Origin: Udeniomyces pyricola
Taxonomy: Eukaryota > Basidiomycota > Tremellomycetes > Cystofilobasidiales > Mrakiaceae
NCBI GenBank assembly: GCA_039545295.1
Contig: BCIK01000005.1
Location: forward strand, 3,268-67,267
Direction: 5' to 3'
Length of the DNA: 64,000 nt
The notes under the pieces were generated by a model, which did not search any database, was not told the origin of the DNA, and saw nothing but the letters and a program-made list of their open reading frames with translations. The position numbers were made by a program, and so were the translations under genes. Every line of letters begins with the position of its first letter. The stretch's first letter is position 1. Positions 43,706 through 53,374 of this stretch are shown one piece after another.

Positions 43706-45331
43706 TCATCTGCTCGATAGCGTGGACAGTCCTTGCCGTCGTACTGTGAGCCAGAAATCTGACCCCCACATACCGATGCAGAGGACTGGAAGACTCTTGG
43801 GCCAGGCGGGGGACCACTTCTCTTCTGCCAGCCAATCTTCGCTTGGCCTACCTGCGAGCCCATCTTCAGCCGAAAGTGGTAGTTCCGATAGGTCGACAGG
43901 ATATGGCGTCGCGGTGGAGGAGAGTACGATGAAGACAGGAAAGAGGAGAGCGAATAATGTCGCAGATAGGAGTGGGGGAATAAAGGGTAGGCTGGTCATG
44001 AACGACAGTGGAAACCCTGACAAGAGCGGATTGATGGACATAGTGATTTGAGTCATTGTTAGTCAGTCGAAGCAAACTGCAATCAGATAACTGGATCGGC
44101 TATGGCGAAGAGTCAGGTTTCGACGCACCGAAACCAGCGAAATAAGCGTATCTGTTTTGGACCGTTTGGATTTTGTCTCTAGTCGACCTCGAACTTCCCG
44201 CCCAGACACATCTAATTGAGATGAATACCACGTGATCAGCATTGTGAGGCAACAGGTCAGCGCAGGGGCCCGCTTGGCGTAAGATGAAGAGGGGACCTCA
44301 CTCGAAGCAGTAGAAGGAATTGGTGAAAAGCGAGTAGATGAACGCTAATGTACTACCGACACCTAAGGGAATAAGCCTTAGGATAGAAGTGACGATGAGG
44401 TAGTCTATAAGGATAGCTCGCGTTCCCCTTGGTTGAGGAGGAGACATGCGATGCGGTCAGCACGTGCAGTCTGAGTCGCAACACGCCATGATCAGACGTA
44501 AGCGATTAAGCCAATTCGCTTACAAGCTAGACGCCTTTCGGTCGTTGCCGGATGATCTACTACCAATCCTACTTTGTCTTGAAGAATTAAAGACAACAAC
44601 CGCACCGATGCCAACCAGACTCCAAAATTGAGAGTTTCGCAAGAGCTGATGAAGCAAAGATGGCGAAGTCGGGATCGTCCGAGAGTGGGCAGGAGACGAT
44701 CTCGTCAATGGGATTAAGATCCAAGAAAGGAAGAGAACCGCAAGTACCAACGGAACGTTGATGAGGCTTTGGGTGTATATGGGGTATGACGTAAGAGTTG
44801 GGTTAGATGCCGTCGCGGATGGACCTGATTTCGGGCAAGACAGTTTAGAGAGAAACATGCACTGACAAGGACAGCATGACTGCAAAACAAGCAGAGTCAA
44901 ATCTCGCTTAGCATGATACAAGACAGAGAAGAAGGGAGTCATCACCCATCTCGTCAGAGAGACTCACGATCTCGAGTGAGGTGGGGATCGCTAGATGTAC
45001 AAGTCCGGATTATCAGTAGAGAACAGTTGCAGGTGAGACAGTCGAATAGGACAGCAGACAAGACGTGAGCTGCTCACCTTGACACAAGCTGGACTAGACG
45101 AGAATACGATGATGCATCCTTGAGGCCGCGCCAGACGAAGAGTGCGTGTTGGACGGCTGTCTCTGGGAGTGATGCTAGAGCAGGTTTGAATGAAGGGGAA
45201 TCATGTGATGCCGATTGGAAGGAGGCATGGACGGGCCGGAACGATGATGGACGCTGGGCGGGGATGCGAACGGGAGCGTCGGTCGGGTAGATGGGTTGAT
45301 TTGGAGGTGGAACGACTCTTCGGCGAATCAT
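43706..45331 (-). CDS. EI24-family multi-pass membrane protein
   Basis: Member of the EI24 (etoposide-induced 2.4) family, ER membrane proteins tied in animals to autophagy. Start at 45331 (MIRRRVVPPPNQPIYP), a disordered head, then hydrophobic segments LINVPLVLAVLFLSWILIPL, FWSLVGIGAVVVF, ILIDYLIVTSILRLIPLGVG, FIYSLFTNSFYCFE. The most diagnostic part is NRYAYFAGFGFPLSFMTSLP then TLFALLFPVFIVLSSTATP, close to the human EI24 block with YYFGFGLPLAF and LFPLFIISA. After a Ser/Glu-rich loop comes LPVLCI and a short end VRRQGLSTLSSR; a 30-nt GT...AG segment between these is in frame and may be an ultra-short intron or ten extra residues. About seven exons. Sits between two secreted carbohydrate-enzyme genes. 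Confidence 0.77.
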
Positions 45332-46463
45332 AGCGAAACCAACTGTTGAGGCCGTAGAAAGAGATTTGAGGTCTTGGTTTGTGTCGGGGGGTGGTTTGAA
45401 CTATTGGGTCGAGGCGTCGACACGGTCACAGAAAGAAGGATCGAGATTGAGGCTGTCGACGTCTGCTTGACAATATAGTACAGTATCGAGGCTAGTGGGC
45501 GCTGGCTGACTGCTGGTGACTAAGGCCTGGATGTGAGGTCTGACAAAGTGCTGCAGAAGACTATAGTGATAAGTGATAGCAAGTAGTTGAACGTTGAAGT
45601 GATTATAGGCAGCGCCAGCTGGAACGTCGAACAACCTATCAAGGACCGGCCGACGTGCGGGCTGTGAGCGCGTGATCCAAGATGGGCTGTGCGATGAGGA
45701 AGCCGCCTCACATCACGCATGATGGATGCATGCATGATGCATGATGCTCGATGCTCTATGCATGCATGAGACACGATCACTATGCATCAACATCTCGGTC
45801 GACCCGCATAATGCATCGAACCAACTGCACTAATCGTCTCTCATTGGTCTCACATCCATATCCGCATCAGTTGTAGCAGCTAACCCTAGATCGTCCCCGT
45901 CGGCACGAACGGGAACCAAGGCACGATCGGCAAGAGAATAGACGGCATCAACCTGCACAAGCAAGCCACCCTTGGTCGAGCTCAAGCTGTCCTGTAGAAA
46001 GCACATCCAGAGTGCAAGCCCCCTATCAACGTTTGGTCTCCCCCGCTGGTATCATCTTCTGACGCCATGTGTGCTGATCGTACCACGCCCAAGTTTCTGG
46101 CTGCCTGGCGCGCCACCTATCGCCACCTCTTACGAACATGACGACCCTTCAAACACATCTGACGGTATTCACTCCACGCCTGTTCCTCATCCCAACCACC
46201 GCTTCTTGTTCTTTTCTCTCTCCACTCCCTCCCTCCCCCCCCCCTCCCCTTCTTCCCTCCTCCTTCCGCTCGTCTCCCTCTCCTTCTCTTCTGCTCGTAG
46301 GCTAGACCTCGAGGCACATCGCAGGTCGAACAACGCCCACCTCTTCTCTTCCACGCTTGCGCTGGCATCGTTCGCTCCTCCCGCTTCTGAACCTCACCAT
46401 CCTCCATCTCCACTCCATCCTCATCCTTCCCTCTCCCAGTATCCTCTTCACTGCTTTTAAACC
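45332..46463. promoter_or_regulatory. Divergent promoter between EI24-type and PL14-type genes
   Basis: A 1132-bp gap. The EI24-proximal half holds a dense cluster of TGCATG palindromes (about 45716-45785). The lyase-proximal part, about 46180-46460, is a long pyrimidine tract including a run of ten C near 46217, the usual composition of a core promoter and 5' leader here. No gene is supported in the gap. Confidence 0.55.
45716..45785. repeat. Cluster of TGCATG/ATGCAT palindromes
   Basis: Within about 70 bp the sequence carries repeated and overlapping ATGCAT and TGCATG units, for example ATGCATGCATGATGCATGAT and TATGCATGCATGAG. It lies about 400 bp upstream of the EI24-type gene start and 700 bp upstream of the lyase gene. 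Confidence 0.8.
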
Positions 46464-49400
46464 ATGTCTAGCCACTCATCTCTTCACCGACAAACACTCG
46501 CCACTTTGGCCGCGCTCCTTCTTCTCCCTCAACTCTCCCAACCTCTACCCATTAACTATGACCCCATGTACATCTCCATGCTCAGTGACAACCCTACCTC
46601 ATCCGCTCCCTCAACGCCTCCCTCATCACCTGACCTTGGATACGTCAGTTCGTTCCAGCCAATGCCGACAGAGGTCTCATCAGCCTCGCCTGAAGGCGTT
46701 TCGACTGTTTATGAATCTCGCACAGTCACCCGCACGGTCGGCGCGATGAGCGAAGTGGCCGAGGCAGAGCCATCGCCAATGCCTAGCCCTTCCTCCGATG
46801 AAGATTCTGCAATAGCACCCTTTGGCCTGACAACTACCATCTGGATGGGTACCACAACGATCGCTCCCGGACCTTCCTCTGCCGTCGACCCACCCCTGTC
46901 GAGTCCTACGACGACACAACCATCCTACCTCCCTCTCGATGCGCCTGCCACCTCCGTTGTTCCGGTCACATCGAGTCTCTCTCCTCCTCCTCCGCCGTAC
47001 TCCTCGCTCAATGCCCAAGACTATCCCGCTTCCACAGCCGCCACCTACCCCCCGTCCTTTGTCACTCCCTCCGCTCCCCAAACGACGCCAATGTACTCTC
47101 TTCTCCCCTCCTCAACAACGTACTGGTCTCAACCCGCCACATACACTGATCTCTCAGCGTTCAAGATCAAGAAGTTTGCTGTCGGAAAGTACAACTTTCA
47201 AGAGGTCCAAGGCATTCCGGACTGGGCATCCGCTGGTTACACCCCTGCCGCAAGCCCTTCCTCTTCCACTGCGTTGACCGTCGATGCAGCCTCGCCCTCT
47301 CCTTCGCCCACTGAGCCTCCTCCTCCTCCCCCTTCTCCAACCACGTCCTCGATTGAGCCTTCTATCGTGGCTTCTTCGGATGGGTCGCAGGGTGATCTGG
47401 CGTCTCCGGTCATCTCGGATGGGACGACGCAACCCACCTCCCTTCCTCTGCTCGACGGGCTTCTCGATCGACGGCAGGCGCCCGAAGCTTCAGCTGCCGC
47501 GGCTCCTTTGCCCTCTGCTGAACCTTACTTCCAGTGGGATAACTCTTCCTCGGCCATGCAAGTCCTCTTTCCCTCCGGATCCATCAATCCAGGTTCATCG
47601 CCAGTCGGCGGAGGAGACTTTTACGCCGTCCCCTACGATATGGACGGAGCCTCGAACATGACGCTCGAGTACTCGGTATTCTTCCCAGTTGGATTTGACT
47701 TCGTTCTCGGAGGAAAGATGCCTGGGTTGTACGGCGGTAAGGAAGGATGCTCAGGTGGCGACTCTGCCGAGAGCTGTTGGAGCAGTCGGATGATGTGGAG
47801 GAAGGATGGCATGGGCGAGCTATACCTTGTGAGTTTGCCGGGTTATTCATATATATGTTGTGACCTGCGGGTTCTGGGCTGGTTGAATGACCCGTTCGTG
47901 TTGCTGACTTTTTGCCTTTCATCTTTTCCTCTTTTCTGCGTCTTGATTTTGGGACACTATCACATCAGTATGTCCCCAAGGACAAGCAAACCCCTCGGCT
48001 TTGCGCGACTCCTCCAAAGTCTCTTTGTGAATCAACTTATGGCCTGTCCATTGGCCGAGGTAGTTTCAAGTGGAAGACAGGCGGATGGACTACCATCAGG
48101 CAAGATAGTGAGTGAATCTTTGCCGTAACTAGATCAGTTCACGAATGGCCTACTCATGACTAATATTCCTCCGACTTTTTTTCTCTTTCAGTCTGGTTGA
48201 ATACGCCCGGTCTCAATGATGGTGGCTTCAACATCTTTGTCGATGGCAACGTGAGCAACCCCACTGCAAGTCGTTGGTTTCTTCTTCTTTCTCTTAGCTG
48301 ACCAGGATCTCTTGCTCGGCATCTTGCATAGTTTATCATGTCTGCTTCGGATGTCCTCTATCGTAATGCTCCAACCCCACCCTCCTCGAACGATCCTATG
48401 ACCGATGCTCCAGATACATCCATCCCTTCAGCTGACGCCACACCGACCGACGATCCCACTCAAGACGCTGTGAATTCGAATGAGCAAGACGCCGCCGACG
48501 GTGACGACTCAGACGCCGAGCCTTCCGCCGAGCCTTCCGCCGATGGCACCCTCTCGAAACGGTACGACGACGGCCAGTATCATCCCTCCGCACAGTTTGA
48601 TGACGGTCAGTATCATCCTGACGGTTACACAGCGGCTGCTGCTCCAGCCTCCGCCCCGACCGACGCTGCTCCAGCCGCGTCCTCCGATACTGCAACGCCG
48701 GAAAATCTCAGCACCTCGGACTCCAGCGGTTCCACTGACGATGGCTCCTCATCGGCGGCCTCGATGCCGGACTCATCCTACGACAGCACTCCTGCTGATA
48801 GCTCCTCATCCGACTCCGACGACACTCCCGACCCCCAGAACGTCGAAGACTCTGATTGGCCGACATCTGACGACCCATCGTCATGGAATACAAGCTCAGA
48901 CGCACCTGCTGAAGGATCTTGGACAACGCCGACTTCTGACGCCCCTGTTGAAGCATCCGCGGCCTCCGATGCTACTGCCAACCCTGATCCTACCCCGGCA
49001 CCCGCAGACAACCAGGCTGACACCACAAGCACGTCGAACGATGGATTGAATCAGGCCGACTCAGCATCGGCGCCTCCGCCTGCTGCAGCAAGTTCTAGTC
49101 CTCCCGCTCCTATTCCATCAGCAGCTGCTTGGCAACCCGAAATCCTACCCCCTACGCCCTCGTCAACCGCAGTGTCCGAGTCTGGACCCGACAACCCCGC
49201 CCAAGAAGCGTTCCAAGCGCCTATGTCCTCGTCTCCTCCTCCCATGATCACGACTTATCCTTCGCCGCCTGCATCTACTACCGTGTCTACCTCATCTATA
49301 TCTTCTCCATCTCCATCTCCGAGTCTTTCCCCTACTCTTGCTGCCAGTGACTCATCCGTAATGGCCACCGATACCACTCCGGTCGAGCCGATCCCTGCAC

Positions 49401-49697
49401 CTGCTGCCCCTCCAACAGGAGATCCTGAACAGTCTCCCTCGATTGAAGCCGTCCCTCAATCGATTCCGAGCGGACAAATGCTTGGTTTCACCGGCATATT
49501 TTTCTCGACATTGTGAGTCTTTGCCTCTAGTTTAATCCCAATACGACTTACAAGAGCGAGAAGTACGTTCTCATCATTTTCTAACATATCCTTCTCGTCC
49601 TAGCTTTGGAGGACATGAGGCGCAATGGGCAAGCCCGAGGGATCAAAACGCATGGTTCACCCACTTTTCGCTGAGAACGAATGCGTTCGTTCGTTGA
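46464..49697 (+). CDS. Secreted PL14-type polysaccharide lyase with large low-complexity insertion
   Basis: Five exons (46464-47828, 47969-48107, 48192-48250, 48332-49512, 49604-49697) join in frame to 945 aa. Signal peptide TLATLAALLLLPQLSQ. Residues about 30-340 are Ser/Thr/Pro-rich, ending at a kexin-like site LLDRRQAPE. The lyase fold follows: MQVLFPSGSINPGSSPVGGG, FFPVGFDFVLGGKMPGLYGG, CWSSRMMWRKDGMGELYLYV, YGLSIGRGSFKWKTGGWTTI, LNTPGLNDGGFNIFVDGN, SASDVLYRN. Then about 370 Ser/Pro/Ala/Asp-rich residues intervene before the last fold segment, LGFTGIFFSTFFGGHEAQWA then SPRDQNAWFTHFSLRTNAF. The KMPGLYGG, GG.NIFVDG and FFSTFFGG blocks are those of polysaccharide lyase family 14 proteins (alginate or glucuronan lyases). 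An acidic-polysaccharide substrate is inferred from the family. Confidence 0.82.
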
Positions 49698-50054
49698 AGT
49701 GGAACCAGCTCGCAGGGCTTAGCTAAGGCTCGTTAATCGCGGGACCGGCCACTTCCCTCCCTGGCCGCGCGTTTGTCATCACACAGAGCGGGCGTTCGGT
49801 TTAATGTGTCTCACATCCGTTATTTGTTTTGGTTTCTTATCGTTTCTTTTCATCTCTATGTCGTTGACCGCAGTTCCTTAGTTTCTTCGCTTGCGATGCC
49901 TCAGTGCCAATACGATCTATGAATGTTTCTGTTTCTATTCGATTTTTGGTCATCAAGACATGTGCCCAACTGATCATGAGCAACTATGAAAACGACATCC
50001 GACAAGAGAAAATATGTATAGCGTGTACAATCAAACAGCAACCAATGGCCAGAG
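49698..50054. other. Convergent gap between PL14-type gene and APM1
   Basis: A 357-bp region between two gene ends. It contains both 3' untranslated regions. If the last APM1 intron is retained, APM1 coding sequence would extend to 49984. No other gene seen. Confidence 0.5.
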
Positions 50055-52526
50055 CTATGCGTCTGACCCGGCCAGGACCTGTGGCCATGCAAAAATATTT
50101 CAGTGTCAGTCGCGCACTTGACGTGTTGGTCAACAAGACAGATACCTGACTTACCGTTCGTAGAGCCGCAGGAGAAGAAGACGGCTGGCAAGTGCGAAGA
50201 GAGTAATCGTCTCCATGCGTCGTGATGTACTGTGAAGATGACGAGTTGGATCAGCAAATATGGTTGCAAAACTCGGCATCTTATATCTGTTTCGGACGCA
50301 ACGCACCCGGACCCATGGCAACGCCTGATAGCCACTTTTTTCGACAATCTTGAGGTAGCGGACCTGAATGCCTGAAACAGTGAAATAGGGAATCTCAAAC
50401 TTGACGGATATTGGGATTCGAACGGGAGCCTCGTCTGATGAGACAGCCAAGGAAAAGTCAGCAAGATTGTACAGGAAAGATGACAAGCTGACAGCGCTTG
50501 GCGCGTCCAGTGAGATATGCAGTTGACACTCACCCATCTTGACCGACGGAAGGCCAAAGTGAGCCCTCATCAGGTAGTCCTTTCCACCCGCCAGCTGCTT
50601 GATTTTCCAAACAAACGCAGATTTTTCCGGTGCATAATGGACCGATCCGACAGACGTCTACAATCGAACCCAAATGCACAGGTCAACATTCGCCGAGATT
50701 GAAGTCAAGGAGAAGGATACACTCAAACACAAAGCATTGGTACTCACTCTGAATTTGGGACTGTCTGCATCGTCCGGAACAGGCACAAGAATCTCGACAT
50801 TGTTGGCAGTTGACCTCCGCTTGAACTGAGCCCGTACCTTGACGATGTATTCCACTCGCGATCCTCGATGGTTCTCGACCGCAGCTGGCAAGTGATGGGT
50901 AAGTCACGGATCAGCTTTGAAGAGCAGCATATTTCGAGAGGGCCCACAGGAAAGAAAGGAGGAGAGGGATAGAAACAAAACGAGAACACACCTTCTACCC
51001 AAACCAGTGGCTTGACTGGTGTCGAAAGCCGGTAGCTCATGAGTTCAAACTCGCCATCTGGCGGGATGAACGAGATGGTTCGGTCGTTCTCGAACCGCGC
51101 CAGTCGAACGCATTGATGAAACTTGACATCCTCCATTTCGATAGACTTTCCTCGTGAGGCTGAAGCAAGGGTCGTCAATAAGGAGAGGTTCAATAATTGA
51201 CAGTGTACGGAGAGAGGCTTCGAGACATGAATCGAACGATACTCACTCCGTCCCGTGCTCTCAAACATGACCTTGTCGTTTAGGCCTAGCCTCAGCTCCG
51301 GCATGCCTGATAGATAACACTTCATCTTGACTGAACCGAGAATTTCTGATCTAATGACGTCTCCGTTGGCGTTGACCTGTGAGTAAACGCATAAGAGATA
51401 CATGAGGAGCGTTAGAGGCAACGTCGTCTGAGCGAGAAGAGTGTTTCGGGCAAGCACTCACAAGTAGGTTAACGCTTTCGATGACATCCAGGAAGACCTC
51501 ATTCTTGCGGTATCGGATACCCTCTGATCGCCATGAGACAGCATTGGTCACAGCCATTGGTGGGCGGACCTGCACCTCGAGCTTATGCGATTCTTGAGTG
51601 ATGTATCTGGGACAGAAGACAGATCGATACAAGAAATAGTCAGGCAAGGCGAGATGAACCGAAAGGGTGGGGGAAGGGGGGGGGGGGACCGATGGCGATG
51701 GCCTGTACTGACTCTTGCAGGATCTTGGATTCTGTCGTCTGGGGAAACCCAAAATCCATCATCTCATCCAGCAATTCGTACACGATGACGAAGTTGTCGC
51801 GGATGGACTCCTCCTCGAGCTCCTTGAAGTATTCGGTCAACACGGAAGCGAGGCGATGGAGGAAGATGATGATTTCGGCCGCGTTGGAGTTGCGCTTAGA
51901 GAGAGCAAGAACTAAAGGCGTGATCAAGGACGTCCTGTTGATGAGTACAAAGCCATATGTATGCGTCGAACAACGGAAAGAGCTGAGGTGAAGACGAGCG
52001 AGCGCAGCACAGGGTTGAGGCTGATTCTCCCGCTTGTTCCTCGCCGACGCGTCCTTGAAGGGATGCTCACGGTCCGAACCGATGAGGGACGAGAGGAGGA
52101 CTGACTGTAGAGGTTAGAGATGCGGATATGCATAAAGTTGACACCCTCGCTCGTGAAGCAGGGCGCGACGGGAATGTTCTCTTCCTCCATGTCGAGGATG
52201 AGGGGGAGGAAGCGTTCAATCTGGGCAGGTGGGACATCGTCCCGGTAAGATCTTTGAATGAGGGACTGGGTGGGACACGATGAGGTAATGAAGAGGTATG
52301 GATTGAGTTAGTAAGTAAGAGGATCGAGACGAAGTCAAGGGGCAAGACAGAGTTAGCGTGAGTGATGATGAGAGAGTAGGAACGACAGGAAGAAAGATGA
52401 AGACCGAGCGAGAGAGAAGAGGAGAGAGAGAGAGAGAGAGCTGAGATGGAGGAGCTCGACCAGTTGATGGATGGCATTGGGACTGACCTTGCCCTTGACG
52501 TCAAGCAAGGCGATGATGGAAGCCAT
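50055..52526 (-). CDS. APM1: AP-1 clathrin adaptor complex, mu subunit
   Basis: Medium chain of AP-1; binds tyrosine-based sorting signals at the trans-Golgi and endosomes. Start at 52526: MASIIALLDVKGK, then SLIQRSYRDDVPPAQIERFL, EEENIPVAPCFTSEGVNFMH (longin-like half), SNAAEIIIFLHRLASVLTEY, FKELEEESIRDNFVIVYELL, DEMMDFGFPQTTESKILQE, YITQESHKLE. The mu homology domain follows: AVSWRSEGIRYRKNEVFLDV, GMPELRLGLNDKVMFES, IEMEDVKFHQCVRLARFEND, RTISFIPPDGEFELMSYRLS, VEILVPVPDDADSPKF, APEKSAFVWKIKQLAGGKDY, IPYFTVSGIQVRYLKIVEKS, GYQALPWVR, YITTHGDDYSLRT. Fungal AP-1 mu usually stops at or near LRT; here the frame continues CQPSSSPAALRT and, if a final intron is spliced, ends VLAGSDA. A poly-G run (about 51675-51687) lies in an intron. 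Confidence 0.95.
52423..52442. repeat. (GA)n simple repeat in an APM1 intron
   Basis: About ten GA dinucleotides, within the first intron of APM1. Confidence 0.75.
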
Positions 52527-53374
52527 GAGTTGATTGTTGGGCGGAGTATGATTAGTGGGTGAATGGATGGATGAATGGACGGATGGGTGGTTGTATGTGA
52601 GGAGGAAAGACGGATGGATGGATGGATGGATGGATGGATGGATGGATGAAGGGTTGGTGGTGCGTAGCGAGATATGGGAGCTAAGATGTATGATGCGACA
52701 GTGGTCGTATGTACTATGTACATAAGTAAGAATCATATAGATATAAAGTACGTCTCATGTACTGTACTGTGTGCGCTTCTGGGTTATACATATCATAAAT
52801 CATGATCATATATATATATACATATATGACGTCTATATACGTTCAATACGTATACACTATGAGTATATATAATCAGGAAACAGCTGCATATATATATATA
52901 TATATGCATCCACAGTGCAGGCTCAAGCGGATGATCGACGTCCTCTCCTCCCCCCCCTCCCCCCGATGGACCTCCCCTGAATTAATACCATCCTCCGACC
53001 TAACCTATTCATTACCCATCCCATCCCACTCTTCGTCTTTCTTCTTCTGCCACTTCTTCTTCTTCTTCTTTCGTATTGTCCTCTCACTCCCTTCTCCTCT
53101 TGCCCTCCATTCCATCCTTGGCTTAGACCATCCGTGTTGACAGAGGGTCCTATCGTCAGTATCATCCACATCCCTCAACCTACCCTCACCCACGACCTGG
53201 CCTCCCTCCATCCATCCTGTATCCTCCATCCTAACCCTCTGTCTTCATCACTCATCCTCAACTCTTGCCCGTCTTCTCTCAACTCATCCACCCAAACTGT
53301 CCTCGACTCAACTTGTTTTGCTCCAGCTCTTGACCCCTCCACCCATTCCCCTTCCGTTCCAACCAAGTCACGTC
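52527..53374. promoter_or_regulatory. Divergent promoter between APM1 and TRA1
   Basis: An 848-bp gap. Next to APM1 there is a GGAT tetranucleotide repeat. The middle (about 52735-52915) is AT-rich with several (TA)n stretches. The TRA1-proximal 400 bp is a strong pyrimidine tract, probably the core promoter and 5' leader of TRA1. No gene seen. Confidence 0.55.
52611..52648. repeat. (GGAT)n microsatellite
   Basis: About nine clean GGAT units, with diverged GGAT/GAAT units extending back to about 52560. It lies 85-120 bp upstream of the APM1 start codon, likely in its leader or promoter. Confidence 0.85.

Noticed and set aside
46680..47081. Arg/Gly-rich minus-strand frames opposite the PL14 gene
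   Set aside because: They are shadows of the Ser/Pro-rich coding strand, as expected from its codon composition.
50395..50425. GGGATTCGAACGGG-like tRNA B-box
   Set aside because: It lies inside APM1 coding sequence (PVRIPISVKFEI on the minus strand) and has no tRNA fold around it.
52735..52915. AT-rich repeat block as centromere or replication origin
   Set aside because: Too short and lying in an ordinary divergent promoter; nothing specific supports an origin or centromere.
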